From a bacterium (lineage in GTDB: Bacteria > Bacillota > Clostridia > Lachnospirales > Lachnospiraceae): DNA of 64,000 bases. Every line of letters starts with the position of its first letter. Position 1 is the first letter of the stretch. This document shows positions 34,444 to 44,021 of the stretch, piece after piece. The stretch is taken from the NCBI GenBank assembly GCA_023663725.1, contig JAMPGX010000002.1:197308-261307 (forward strand), written 5' to 3'. The notes beneath the pieces were generated by a model. That model was not told the DNA's origin, made no database searches, and saw only the letters and a program-made list of their open reading frames with translations. Both the position numbers and the translations under genes were made by a program.

Positions 34444-34493
34444 AAACTATACAAATTGCATACTGCGTTTGATTGTATACAGGTATTCACAAA
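34423..34493 (+). repeat. Right copy of the 70-base inverted repeat (IR-R)
   Basis: Inverted partner of 32765-32833. It covers the -10 region and the first part of the right operon's leader. The palindrome around the -10 is degenerate here (AAACTATAC instead of AAATTACAC). Confidence 0.9.
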
Positions 34494-34593
34494 TGGATGG
34501 AGGTAATAACTCAATCTGTTTGTGTTGTCAGTTTATAAATTTAGTGCAATAGAGTAACAGAGTATGCAATAAAAAAGAAGGAGGAGAAAAGTT

Positions 34594-36900
34594 ATGAAAA
34601 AGAAATTGTTGGCATTGCTGTTGACAGCTGCTATGACGGTTTCTCTGGCTGCCTGCGGCGATAATAACAACCCTAACACTGGCAGCAGCGATAACTCGAC
34701 GCCGGGCACGGAGAGCCAGACGCCAAGTGATGAGAGCCAGACGCCCAGCGCTGACAACAGTAACAATGGAGGCGCGGCGGCCGAAGACACCACCCCGCTT
34801 ATGGTCGAGGTGAATAAGCAGGACGGTATCGATGTGGCTGCTCATGATGCCGCTTCCGACGAGATCTATAACACCGTCTTTGGCGAGTATCAGACCAAAT
34901 ATGACGAGGCGCTTGCCGAGACCAACGTGAGTATGCGTCTGGCTAAGATGGCTATTGCCGAGGCAAAGCTTCTGGAGGCCGGAGCTATTACGCCTTATGT
35001 GAATGACGCCGGCAACTATGCCATCAGCGCCATTGTGCCCCACACGATTCCCGCTGTTGAGTGGGGATTTGACGGTGAGACCCGCGCATACAGCAATTTG
35101 CTTATTGCCGACCGCCTGTTGACACCGGAGGAGCGCACCGAGCTCACCACGAAGTGGAGTGAGCTGAAGGGAACCGGTACATGGGAGGATTACGCCAAGC
35201 AGTGGGCAGCAGACAACGGCATCACTCTGGCGGACAGCTATACCTTAAGCTCCACTTCCAACGACGAGCCTACCACCTGGGATTATCTGTCCTCTTCCAA
35301 GACTGCTGACGGAAAGACCCTTTCTGTCACCTGGGACGGTCTGCTTCGCTATGACTCCGAGAACATTCAGCAGCCTGCCCTTGCCGAGAGCTATGAGATT
35401 TCGGACGATAACCTGACCTACACCTTCCATCTGCGCAAGGGCGTGAAGTGGGTTACTTATCAGGGCACTGAAGTGGCAGAGCTGAAGGCCGACGACTTTG
35501 TGGCGGCCATGCAGCACATCGGCGACACGCCTACCGGCGGTCTGTATGCCGTGGTTTCCTGTATCGAGAATCTGGCTGCCTATGCCACCGGTGAAATTAC
35601 TGATTTCTCCGAGGTTGGCGTCAAGGCTCTCGATGACTATACCGTTCAGTATACCTTAAGCGAGCCTACCCCGTGGTTCTTGTCCGTGGTTGGATATTCC
35701 GCGATGGCTCCTCTGTGCCGCAGCTATTACGAGTCTCAGGGAGGTAAATTCGGCGAGGAATTTGATTCCGCCGCAGCCGACTATACTTTCGGCTCGGATG
35801 CGCAGCACATCGTTTACTGCGGGCCTTATCTGGTGAGCAACTATACCTACCAGAATACCATCGTGCTTACGGCTAACCCCAGTTATTACAACGCAGACAA
35901 GGTTCAGATCAAGACCATCACCCTGAAGTACAATGATGGAACGGATGAGTTGTTCTCCTGGAACAATTTTATGAACGGCACCTTCAACGGCGGCTTAGGA
36001 TTGGGCTCCGCTGCACTGGAGCAGGCTAAGGCCACGACCGTGCCCGATGATCCCGATGGCAAGAATTACTTTGAGAAGTATGCATATGTTGTTTCCGACA
36101 GTGCTACCTCTTACCTGAATTTTGTCAATCTGAACCGTTATGCTTACGCGAACTACAATGATGAAACCCAGGTAATGTCCGGTAAGACACAGCTACAGGC
36201 TGAGCGCAGCCATACTGCCATGATGAATCAGAATTTCCGTCTGGCGCTGGCGTTTGCCAATGACCGCGGCACAGTGAACGCTCTCAGTAGGGGCGAGGAA
36301 CTGCGGTATGCCCGTCTGACCAACTCCTATGTGCCCGGCAACTTCATCAGCACCTCCGAGGAGATTACCGTTGATATTAACGGCACTGCCACAACCTATC
36401 CGATCGGAACCTTCTATGGGGAGATTCTGCAGGATCAGATTACTGCGGACGGTTATCCCATGAAGGTTTGGGATCCCAGCGGCGCTGACGGCGCAGGCTC
36501 CAGTCTTGGATTTGACGGCTGGTATCTGCCCGAGGAAGCAGTAAAGTATCTGGATAAGGCTATTGAGGAGCTTGCAGCAGAGGGCGTTGAGATCAGCGAG
36601 ACCAACCCTATTTATCTCGATATGCTTTACGAGGACTACAGCACCGTTGGTTCCGCTATGAATCAGGCTCAGAAGCAGAGCCTTGAGTCGGTTCTCGGCG
36701 GCAAGGTAATTATCAACCTGGTTCCTGTCGTGTCCTCTGACAATGAGTCCTATGCTGCCTATTACGGAGAGTTTGGATATCAGATGAACTATGATTACGG
36801 CGGAAATACCGGTTGGGGTCCCGACTATGGCGACGCTCAGACCTATCTGGACACTCTGGTGGCCGGCGGTTACATGGGCTATGCTCTGGGGCTTTGGTAA
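34594..36900 (+). CDS. Oligopeptide-binding lipoprotein (OppA-like), right operon
   Basis: 768 residues. Signal peptide LLALLLTAAMTVSLAAC with lipobox LAAC, then an Asn/Ser/Thr-rich linker. Residues about 75-190 form an extra N-terminal region. The family 5 binding fold starts near residue 210 with PTTWDYLSSSKTADGK and continues with LTYTFHLRKGVKWV, YCGPYLVSNYTYQNTIVLTA and FRLALAFANDRGTVNA, ending at NYDYGGNTGWGPDYGD. AAGGAGGAG precedes the ATG. It differs greatly from the left binding protein, so the two importers probably take different peptides. Confidence 0.92.
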   Translation: MKKKLLALLLTAAMTVSLAACGDNNNPNTGSSDNSTPGTESQTPSDESQTPSADNSNNGGAAAEDTTPLMVEVNKQDGIDVAAHDAASDEIYNTVFGEYQTKYDEALAETNVSMRLAKMAIAEAKLLEAGAITPYVNDAGNYAISAIVPHTIPAVEWGFDGETRAYSNLLIADRLLTPEERTELTTKWSELKGTGTWEDYAKQWAADNGITLADSYTLSSTSNDEPTTWDYLSSSKTADGKTLSVTWDGLLRYDSENIQQPALAESYEISDDNLTYTFHLRKGVKWVTYQGTEVAELKADDFVAAMQHIGDTPTGGLYAVVSCIENLAAYATGEITDFSEVGVKALDDYTVQYTLSEPTPWFLSVVGYSAMAPLCRSYYESQGGKFGEEFDSAAADYTFGSDAQHIVYCGPYLVSNYTYQNTIVLTANPSYYNADKVQIKTITLKYNDGTDELFSWNNFMNGTFNGGLGLGSAALEQAKATTVPDDPDGKNYFEKYAYVVSDSATSYLNFVNLNRYAYANYNDETQVMSGKTQLQAERSHTAMMNQNFRLALAFANDRGTVNALSRGEELRYARLTNSYVPGNFISTSEEITVDINGTATTYPIGTFYGEILQDQITADGYPMKVWDPSGADGAGSSLGFDGWYLPEEAVKYLDKAIEELAAEGVEISETNPIYLDMLYEDYSTVGSAMNQAQKQSLESVLGGKVIINLVPVVSSDNESYAAYYGEFGYQMNYDYGGNTGWGPDYGDAQTYLDTLVAGGYMGYALGLW

Positions 36901-36949
36901 GTCGTCGGGTTTAAAAAGCCCAGAGTCAGTTTTTCTTTCATAACAACTA

Positions 36950-36981
36950 AAAGGGGGGCGAGGAATTCCCCGCCTCCCTTT
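36950..36981 (+). other. Strong intercistronic hairpin between right binding-protein and oppB-type genes
   Basis: AAAGGGGGGCGAGGAA (36950-36965) pairs with TTCCCCGCCTCCCTTT (36966-36981), with one mismatch and one G-U. It occupies the same place as the hairpin in the left operon, though the sequences differ. Confidence 0.7.
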
Positions 36982-37028
36982 GTCTTATCTATATTTTTAT
37001 CCATTATTGCGAGAGAGTTGGATATCTT

Positions 37029-38609
37029 ATGGGAAAATACGTATTCAAGAGACTGTTACACGGAGTTGTATCCATTATTCTGGTGGTTTTCATTGTCATG
37101 GTGCTGGTCTACGGACTGATGAACCGTGATCTTGTGTTTGCCAAGGATGGTAACTTTGGCAAACAGGCCAACAATAACAGACGTACTTATATGCTTCAGC
37201 AGTGGGAACTGTTCGGTTACCTCGATTATGTCCCCTATGCTGATTATATGTTGATGCTCCGGCAGAACGGAGAGATTGACGAGGAGACCCGTGCCGATGC
37301 CGTAAAGCTTGGAAGAGAAGCGGACGGAAGCAAGGATTCGGAGCTCACTGCACAATATATCAAACAATTTACCGAATATTATGAGTCGAAAGGGTATACG
37401 GTGGAACGCTTAGGCGCCGTGTTATCCAGAGGCAAGATAGCTCCGGGCGGCCAGCCCGCACTGTTTGCCCATAAGGATAATTCCCTGCTGGAACGGCTCT
37501 GGAAATATTTTGTCGGCCTCGTTCAGGTGGACAATATTCACTATGTGCCGGAATACGATGACATCGGAGAGAGAGGTCTCACCTTCACTCTTCACGATCC
37601 GCTGTACGGCGGAGAAAAGTTTTCACCTGCCATCATCGGCAACGGAACCAAGCATAAATATCTTCTCTATGTTGATAATATGTTTCCTTACATCCATCAG
37701 AATCTGGCCACTATCAATCTGGGCGCCAGTTTCTCCATCAGTCGGGGCGTGGATGTGTTCACGACCATGACGCAGAGTCAGGGCTCCTGGATGCAATCCA
37801 TGATCACCTATCCCACAGGTCTTTGTGAGATAAGCGCTGACAATCTGCACACAGCTACTTATATTGCGGGATCCAGGGACACCAGCGATATGCTTCAGGC
37901 CCGCTTCACGGATGATTATACCAATATTATGACGGTAAGGGGCAGCTATTCCCGTCTGGGTTATTCCTTCCTGATCGGTATTATCGCTTCCATTGTGACC
38001 TACATTCTGGGTCTGCCCATTGGCGTGCTGATGGCGCGTTTTAAAGAAGGACTTTTCGATAAGATCGGTACGGTGTATATCATGTTCATATCCGCCGTTC
38101 CATCTCTGGCGTATATTTTCCTGTTTCGAGGCATTGGCAACGCCATGGGGATGCCGACGATGTTCGATATGGATAACGCGACGAAAGCCATGTATATATT
38201 ACCGATTATTTCTCTTGCGCTACCATCAGTGGCCAGTATGATGAAATGGATGCGTCGGTATATGATTGATCAGATGAATTCCGACTATGTGAAATTCGCC
38301 CGGTCCGGCGGTATGTCGGAGACGGAGATTTTCTTCAAGCATGTGATGAAGGTGGCCGCCATTCCCATTGTGCAGGGTATTCCCGGTACCATTCTCTTTG
38401 CCATGACGGGAGCCCTCATCACTGAGCGTGTCTATCTGGTCCCCGGCGCGGGTGGCCTGTTAATTGACGCCATCAATCAATATGACAACTCGGTTATTGT
38501 GGGTGTGACACTGTTTTATGCCGCTCTGTCGGTGCTGTCACTGATCTTGGGCGATGTGTTGATGGCCATGGTAGATCCCAGAATTTCCTTTACGGATAAA
38601 GCGAGGTGA
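37029..38609 (+). CDS. Oligopeptide ABC transporter permease, OppB-type, with large external loop
   Basis: 526 residues, about 200 more than typical OppB. TM1 (LLHGVVSIILVVFIVMVLVYG) is followed by an extracytoplasmic region of about 280 residues (residues 31-310) before the permease core (YSFLIGIIASIVTYILGLPI). EAA-type loop: KFARSGGMSETEIFFKHVMK. It ends with VLMAMVDPRISFTDKAR, as usual for OppB. In the left operon the large loop is in the OppC-type subunit instead. Confidence 0.92.
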   Translation: MGKYVFKRLLHGVVSIILVVFIVMVLVYGLMNRDLVFAKDGNFGKQANNNRRTYMLQQWELFGYLDYVPYADYMLMLRQNGEIDEETRADAVKLGREADGSKDSELTAQYIKQFTEYYESKGYTVERLGAVLSRGKIAPGGQPALFAHKDNSLLERLWKYFVGLVQVDNIHYVPEYDDIGERGLTFTLHDPLYGGEKFSPAIIGNGTKHKYLLYVDNMFPYIHQNLATINLGASFSISRGVDVFTTMTQSQGSWMQSMITYPTGLCEISADNLHTATYIAGSRDTSDMLQARFTDDYTNIMTVRGSYSRLGYSFLIGIIASIVTYILGLPIGVLMARFKEGLFDKIGTVYIMFISAVPSLAYIFLFRGIGNAMGMPTMFDMDNATKAMYILPIISLALPSVASMMKWMRRYMIDQMNSDYVKFARSGGMSETEIFFKHVMKVAAIPIVQGIPGTILFAMTGALITERVYLVPGAGGLLIDAINQYDNSVIVGVTLFYAALSVLSLILGDVLMAMVDPRISFTDKAR

Positions 38610-38614
38610 GAGGC

Positions 38615-39595
38615 GTGGAAGATTTCAGTAAAAAATATAATCTGTCGGATGCGGAGCTCTTTGCTCCCGCCAATCATGATGAACTGGCCTCCGAGAAGAT
38701 CACTGCGCCAAGGTATTCCTACTGGAAATCCGTGTTCCGTGTGTTCTTCCGGAATCGGGTCAATATTGTCGTGCTTTCGCTGCTGGCCATTCTGATTGCC
38801 TTTGCCTTTATCTATCCGGTGGTCATCGGCTATGATCCGGAGGTGAATCCTTATCTTAACCTGACGGATATGGCCGCGCAGCACCTGAATCCCAAGAAGG
38901 CTATCGAGCATTTCGGCTTTAACATCAAGTGGCTTTTCGGCACCAGCGGTCAGGGAGCGTCCACCTTTGACTCCATCTGGCATGGCTCGCGTCTGTCCAT
39001 CATGCTGGCTGTGGTCTGTGCTGCCATCAACATGACCATCGGCATTATCCTGGGTGCTGTCTGGGGCTTTTCACGGAAGGTGGATATTGTCATGAACGAG
39101 GTTTATAATGTGCTGGGCAACATTCCCATGACCCTGCTGATCTCCGTTATGGTGCTGGTCTTTTCCCCCAGCTTCTGGACGCTGGTCTTTGCCATGACGG
39201 TCATCGGATGGCTGGGCATGGCCTATTATATCCGCACCCGAGTTATCATTATCCGCGACCACGAGTACAATTTGGCATCTCGGTGCCTGGGTACCAATAT
39301 TTTTAAGATTGCCATCAAGAACATTCTGCCGTTTATGACTTCCGTGATTGTGCTGGAGATTGCCAGTGCTATCCCAGGCTACATCTCCTATGAGGTGTTC
39401 TTGAGTTATATTGGACTGGGTATCAACCAAGCTACTCTGGGCCGCTTGATCCAGGAGGCTCAAAATGCCATGTCCACTCCCGGATGGGGGTGGGAGTTCT
39501 GGTCTCCCGTGGCGGTGGCATCCGTGATCACCGTGGTTCTGTATGTTGTTGGTCAGAATCTGGGCGATGCATCCGACCCCAGAACACATATGTAA
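38615..39595 (+). CDS. Oligopeptide ABC transporter permease, OppC-type
   Basis: 326 residues if started at the GTG at 38615, six to eight bases after GAGGTGA; a GTG at 38606 overlapping the upstream stop would add three residues. TM1 NIVVLSLLAILIAFAFIYPV; OppC motif FGTSGQGASTFDSIWHGSRL; core IMLAVVCAAINMTIGIILGA; EAA loop ASRCLGTNIFKIAIKNILPF. Standard length. It forms the channel with the OppB-type subunit. Confidence 0.92.
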   Translation: MEDFSKKYNLSDAELFAPANHDELASEKITAPRYSYWKSVFRVFFRNRVNIVVLSLLAILIAFAFIYPVVIGYDPEVNPYLNLTDMAAQHLNPKKAIEHFGFNIKWLFGTSGQGASTFDSIWHGSRLSIMLAVVCAAINMTIGIILGAVWGFSRKVDIVMNEVYNVLGNIPMTLLISVMVLVFSPSFWTLVFAMTVIGWLGMAYYIRTRVIIIRDHEYNLASRCLGTNIFKIAIKNILPFMTSVIVLEIASAIPGYISYEVFLSYIGLGINQATLGRLIQEAQNAMSTPGWGWEFWSPVAVASVITVVLYVVGQNLGDASDPRTHM

Positions 39596-39608
39596 GGAGG
39601 ACACATCA

Positions 39609-41366
39609 GTGGAAGATAAGAAAGTATTGCTCTCCGTTCGCGACCTCCATGTCAAGTTTCGTGTCCGCGGCAGAGTGTTGACCGCAATCCGCGGTATTGA
39701 CCTCGATATCTATGAAAATGAATCCATTGCCATCGTGGGCGAGTCGGGCTCCGGCAAGTCTGTCTTTACCAAGACTTTTGCGGGAATGCTGGATTCCAAT
39801 GGATTCATCTCCGAGGGGCGTCTCATATTCTCCGATGATGAACTGGCGGATACTCATGTCCGCAACGGTTCTGTGGCACAGAATTTTATCAGATATGCCA
39901 GGGCCAGATTGGATGAGTATTCCAGATATGAGTTTGGAGCAGAGACCTGGCAGGCTATGGAAAAGCTGAAGACCGAGCGCAGGGAACGCATGGGACTGTC
40001 CCGCGAGGAGCAGGAGACTGCTGACAAGGCGCTGAGGAGCCTTATCGATGAACGTGTCAGTGCCTTCAATCTGAAGCAGACACTGGATCCCAGAAATCAG
40101 AAGCAGGAGATTCTGGAAGCCACCAGAAAAATGAAGGAATATGATCAAAAGATCAAGGAATTAAAAGCGGCTAATGCCCAGAAAGCCAAGTCTCACAAGG
40201 CTGCCGCTTCCAGTGATATGGCTTATCAGCATGAATATGAGAAGAAGATGGCCGAGCTGAAGGCCCGCTACGCGAAGGAGATCACAGGCACCCCTGATAA
40301 AAAGACGCTGGAACGCAATGAAATCCTGGCAAAAGAAATCTATCTTTCCATTGGACGCTATGGCTTCAACAAGCGTCTGCAGTTGATGAGCGGTCTTTTG
40401 AAAGCCTTAAAGAAGGCGATGATAATGGGCGTGGAGCTGGATGATGAGACGCAGAGAAATAAGGTGTTTGACACCGTGGCTTTCCGTGTGAAGTACTTGG
40501 ATGAAACGCCGGAAAAGCTCCATGGCACCTGCATTTTGAATCTTGCCAATGTGAAATTTGCCGGCGATTGGAACCAGATTCGCGGACGGCGTATTGCCAC
40601 GGTTTTTCAGGATCCGATGACGAGCCTGAATCCCATTGTTACTATCGGTAAACAGATTACCTCAGTTATCGTGCGGCATCAGGGCTGCTCGGAGGCAGAG
40701 GCCAGACGCCGTGCGATCGAGCTCATGCATAAGGTGGGCATTCCCAAGGCGGAGAGCAGGTTCGACGATTATCCGTTCCAGTATTCCGGCGGTATGCGCC
40801 AGAGGATTGTCATTGCCATTGCGCTTTCCTGCCAGCCGAAGATTCTGATCTGTGATGAGCCTACTACGGCTCTGGACGTGACGATCCAGGCACAGATACT
40901 TAAGCTCATCAAGGATTTGCAGAGGGAGTTCGGGTACACTATTGTATTTATTACTCATGATCTGGGCGTTGTAGCCAATATCGCGGACCGTGTGGCAGTG
41001 CTGTACGCCGGTCAGGTGATCGAATTGGGCAGTGTGGAGGAGGTCTTCTACGATCCGCATCATCCCTATACCTGGGCGTTGCTTTCCAGCCTTCCGCAGC
41101 TCGCGCAGAGCGGCAGCAAGCTTTATTCCATTACCGGCACGCCGCCGTCTCTCTACAACAGTATTACAGGAGACGCTTTTGCGCCCCGCAATCCGTTCTG
41201 CCTGAAAATTGATACTCTGGAAGAGCCGCCCATGTTCAAGATAACGGATACGCATTATGCGAAGACTTGGTTACTTGATCCAAGAGCGCCGAAGATCGAT
41301 AAACCCGAAGGTATCCAGAATATTCATGAGAAGATTCTGGGCGCTTACAATGTGGAAGAAATATGA
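39609..41366 (+). CDS. Oligopeptide ABC transporter ATP-binding protein, OppD-type, with about 230-residue insertion
   Basis: 585 residues from the GTG at 39609, eight bases after AAGGAGGA; the longer frame overlaps the oppC-type gene. Walker A GESGSGKS is near residue 44, but the Q-loop [16 protein letters not shown] only near residue 330. The extra segment between them is charged and helical. Signature [16 protein letters not shown], Walker [13 protein letters not shown] and C-terminal [14 protein letters not shown] are intact. In the left OppD-type protein the insertion lies after the Q-loop, so the two insertions arose at different points of the fold. Confidence 0.92.
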   Translation: MEDKKVLLSVRDLHVKFRVRGRVLTAIRGIDLDIYENESIAIVGESGSGKSVFTKTFAGMLDSNGFISEGRLIFSDDELADTHVRNGSVAQNFIRYARARLDEYSRYEFGAETWQAMEKLKTERRERMGLSREEQETADKALRSLIDERVSAFNLKQTLDPRNQKQEILEATRKMKEYDQKIKELKAANAQKAKSHKAAASSDMAYQHEYEKKMAELKARYAKEITGTPDKKTLERNEILAKEIYLSIGRYGFNKRLQLMSGLLKALKKAMIMGVELDDETQRNKVFDTVAFRVKYLDETPEKLHGTCILNLANVKFAGDWNQIRGRRIATVFQDPMTSLNPIVTIGKQITSVIVRHQGCSEAEARRRAIELMHKVGIPKAESRFDDYPFQYSGGMRQRIVIAIALSCQPKILICDEPTTALDVTIQAQILKLIKDLQREFGYTIVFITHDLGVVANIADRVAVLYAGQVIELGSVEEVFYDPHHPYTWALLSSLPQLAQSGSKLYSITGTPPSLYNSITGDAFAPRNPFCLKIDTLEEPPMFKITDTHYAKTWLLDPRAPKIDKPEGIQNIHEKILGAYNVEEI

Positions 41367-42679
41367 GAGAGGGGGCGAATAAGTTGAGAAAGATGATAAA
41401 AAAGAGCCTCCTTGGAGATTGTCCGGTGGATGCAAAGGGCAGAGAGATCCTACTGAGTCTGAAAAATGTGGATATTACTTTCGGCAAAGGCGATAATGCT
41501 GTTCACGCTGTTACCGATGCCTCCTTTGATATTTACAGGGGAGAAACTTTCTCGCTGGTAGGTGAATCCGGTTCCGGTAAGACTACCATTGGCCGTGCTG
41601 TGATCAGGGTTAATCCTCTGGCCGGCGGTGAGATAGATTATCGGGGGACAAGGATTTCCGGGAAAATACCCCATGCGTTGGACAGAGAAGTGATCAGGAA
41701 CATCCAGATGGTGTTTCAGGACCCCGCCGCATCCTTAAATGAGCGGGCCACGGTTGACTATATCATTTCCGAGGGACTTTACAATTTTCATCTGTTTGAG
41801 AACGAAGCCGACAGGATTCACAAGGTGGAGAAGATGATTGAAGAAGTCGGTCTGCTGCCCGAGCATCTGACCCGTTACCCGCATGAGTTCTCAGGCGGGC
41901 AGAGACAGCGTATCGGCATTGCCCGCGCTATGGTTATGGAGCCTGAGCTGGTGGTGGCGGATGAGCCTATTTCCGCTCTGGATGTGTCTATCCGCGCCCA
42001 GGTGCTGAATCTGATGAAGAAGTTTCAGGAGGAAAAGCATCTGACTTATCTGTTTATTGCCCATGATTTGTCTGTGGTACGCTTTATTTCCGACAGGATT
42101 GGGGTGATTTACAAGGGACGGATTGTTGAGGTGGCTTCCGCGGAGGAACTTTTTAACTTTCCGCTTCATCCGTATACTCATTCTCTCATTTCTGCGATCC
42201 CGATTCCGGATCCGCAGCTTGAGAAGAATAAGGTGCTTTACACTTATGATCCGTCCATTCATGATTACTCTGAGGATAAGCCGGAGTTTGTGGATATCGG
42301 CCATGACCACTGGGTCTATGGAAACAAGGAGGAGATTGAAAAATACAAGGCTCTGCGGGAGAAGGGCGAGCCGGTGAAGGCGATCACCATCACTAGCGAT
42401 CCGGAGAAGCTGAAGATGTCAACAGAGCAGAAGGAGGCGCAGGATGCAGCTTTGGAAGCGGAGTTCCTGGCAGCTCCGGTGCATGATACAGGCAGCAAGT
42501 TCTATGCTGTGGTATCATTTTTCCTGCCGATTCTGGGACTGATCGTGGGATTCGCTTTCAGGCATTTTCATTATATGCGCAACTACAGGATGTGCAAAAA
42601 AGGCGCCATTGCGGGATTCCTAGTCCTGGGTGTGATACTGCTCCTCTTCCTGATATTGATTCTGCTGGCGGTTATTTAG
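41363..42679 (+). CDS. Oligopeptide ABC transporter ATP-binding protein, OppF-type, with C-terminal membrane segments
   Basis: 438 residues from the overlapping ATG (ATGA). A TTG at 41384 after GAGGGGG is a good alternative start. Walker [11 protein letters not shown]-loop [20 protein letters not shown], signature [15 protein letters not shown], Walker [13 protein letters not shown] and [16 protein letters not shown] are standard. After residue about 340 comes a linker and then two hydrophobic helices ([18 protein letters not shown]; then [20 protein letters not shown]), which is unusual because OppF is normally a peripheral cytoplasmic protein. No internal insertion is seen, unlike the left OppF. 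Confidence 0.9.
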   Translation: MREGANKLRKMIKKSLLGDCPVDAKGREILLSLKNVDITFGKGDNAVHAVTDASFDIYRGETFSLVGESGSGKTTIGRAVIRVNPLAGGEIDYRGTRISGKIPHALDREVIRNIQMVFQDPAASLNERATVDYIISEGLYNFHLFENEADRIHKVEKMIEEVGLLPEHLTRYPHEFSGGQRQRIGIARAMVMEPELVVADEPISALDVSIRAQVLNLMKKFQEEKHLTYLFIAHDLSVVRFISDRIGVIYKGRIVEVASAEELFNFPLHPYTHSLISAIPIPDPQLEKNKVLYTYDPSIHDYSEDKPEFVDIGHDHWVYGNKEEIEKYKALREKGEPVKAITITSDPEKLKMSTEQKEAQDAALEAEFLAAPVHDTGSKFYAVVSFFLPILGLIVGFAFRHFHYMRNYRMCKKGAIAGFLVLGVILLLFLILILLAVI

Positions 42680-43948
42680 ATGGGACGTCGGACACGAAAG
42701 GGAAGCGGTTCATTCGCCCCGGATATTTTCAAGATTGAAGTCTCGGACAAGCATGTGAAGGCCCGACTCATAGCGGCAGTTATATTTTTTGTGATAAGCG
42801 TGGTCTCACTGGGATATGCGGTCAGTGTACTGACAGGGACGGATAAAGGATGGCAGTTTATCGCTGCCTCCGGCGATGGCAGGGAATATGCGGCTCAGTT
42901 TGTGTTGTCCTATGAGCTGGGTGCGTCAGACCGATCAGCCAGGAGCGAGAACAGAGAGATTAAGCAGATTTATTCGGGGGCCTGTCTGACTGCCGGAAGA
43001 GCTTTTGATACCTATGTGGTAAGTTCCGGCAACATACGTGTGCTGAACGATTCTCCCAATGAAGTTGTGGAGCTGGATTCAGTGCTGTATGAGGCTTTGG
43101 AGCTTATGGAACAGTATGGGAACAGGGCAGTGTATCTGGGGCCTGCCTTTCGGCTCTATGAGAATGTATTTTCCTGCACGGAGGACTGGCAGCTGGAGGA
43201 TTTTGATCCGGCAGGCAATGAGGAACTGGGCAAACTGTTTGAACAGATTGTCGCCTTTGCACGGGATCCGGACAGCGTGAGGGTAGAGCTCCTGGGTGAA
43301 AACAAGGCCAGGCTGTGTATGTCGGAGGAGTATTTATCCTTTCTTGAGTATGAGGAGCTGAGTGGAGCTTTGGATTTCGGGTGGATGAAAAATGCTTTTA
43401 TCACCGATTTCATTGCGGATTCACTTATCAGCGCCGGCTACACTCGGGGGAGTATATCAAGCTATGACGGCTATACCCGAAACATGGATGGCAGCAGCGG
43501 CACAATGTATAGCCTGAATATCTTCGATGATGTGGACGGCGTGGCGGCAGTGGCGGCGCGTCTTGACTATCGGGGGGCCATGACCTTTGTCTCGTATCGG
43601 GATTTTCCGGTGACCGCTATGGATTCCCAGCGCATCTATGTCGCTGCGAACGGGGAGCGAAAGACATTGTATCTGTCTATGGAGGACGGATTGCCCTGTG
43701 CGGGGGCGGATAGTCTGACGGTGCATTCTGATACGCTGGGGTGTGCGGAAATACTGCTTTTGTCCTCGCCGGTCTTCCTGCGGGAAAAAGTTTCGGACGC
43801 AGACTTGGCACAGCTTGCAGAGCATGGAGTTGAGGCTGTTTTAGCGGGAGACCGCAGATTGTTTGTAACGGATGCCCAGGATACACTCGCAGGCATATAT
43901 GATGGGTATGAAGTGGAATATATGAGTTCTCAGAACATGTCGGAGTGA
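42680..43948 (+). CDS. Membrane-anchored protein at the end of the right Opp operon, possibly ApbE-related
   Basis: 422 residues. The ATG follows the oppF-type stop directly. One membrane segment (LIAAVIFFVISVVSLGYAV) near residues 32-50 precedes a large extracytoplasmic part. Two stretches are reminiscent of FAD:protein FMN transferases (ApbE): residues about 118-155 (IRVLNDSPNEVVELDSVLYE and following helix) and the C-terminal YLSMEDGLPCAGADSLTVHS segment, in the place of ApbE's HIIDP-TG-P motif. The key acidic and His residues are not evident, so an active enzyme is doubtful. The alternative is an unrelated secreted accessory protein of the importer. Confidence 0.5.
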   Translation: MGRRTRKGSGSFAPDIFKIEVSDKHVKARLIAAVIFFVISVVSLGYAVSVLTGTDKGWQFIAASGDGREYAAQFVLSYELGASDRSARSENREIKQIYSGACLTAGRAFDTYVVSSGNIRVLNDSPNEVVELDSVLYEALELMEQYGNRAVYLGPAFRLYENVFSCTEDWQLEDFDPAGNEELGKLFEQIVAFARDPDSVRVELLGENKARLCMSEEYLSFLEYEELSGALDFGWMKNAFITDFIADSLISAGYTRGSISSYDGYTRNMDGSSGTMYSLNIFDDVDGVAAVAARLDYRGAMTFVSYRDFPVTAMDSQRIYVAANGERKTLYLSMEDGLPCAGADSLTVHSDTLGCAEILLLSSPVFLREKVSDADLAQLAEHGVEAVLAGDRRLFVTDAQDTLAGIYDGYEVEYMSSQNMSE

Positions 43949-43970
43949 TGGCGTGGTCGAATTTTCCATA

Positions 43971-44016
43971 AAAAACAGGCAAAGAGCAAGGATGTTTGCT
44001 TTCTGCCTGTTTTTTA
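43971..44016. terminator. Bidirectional terminator between the right Opp operon and gltA
   Basis: AAAAACAGGCA (43971-43981) / TGCCTGTTTTT (44004-44015) with further partial pairing (AGCAA/TTTGCT) inside; A- and T-tracts serve both strands. Confidence 0.9.
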
Positions 44017-44021
44017 ACAGA

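Noticed and set aside
23583-43948. The two Opp operons as a recent inverted duplication
   Set aside because: Proteins differ strongly in length, insert position and sequence; only the 70-base promoter repeats are nearly identical.
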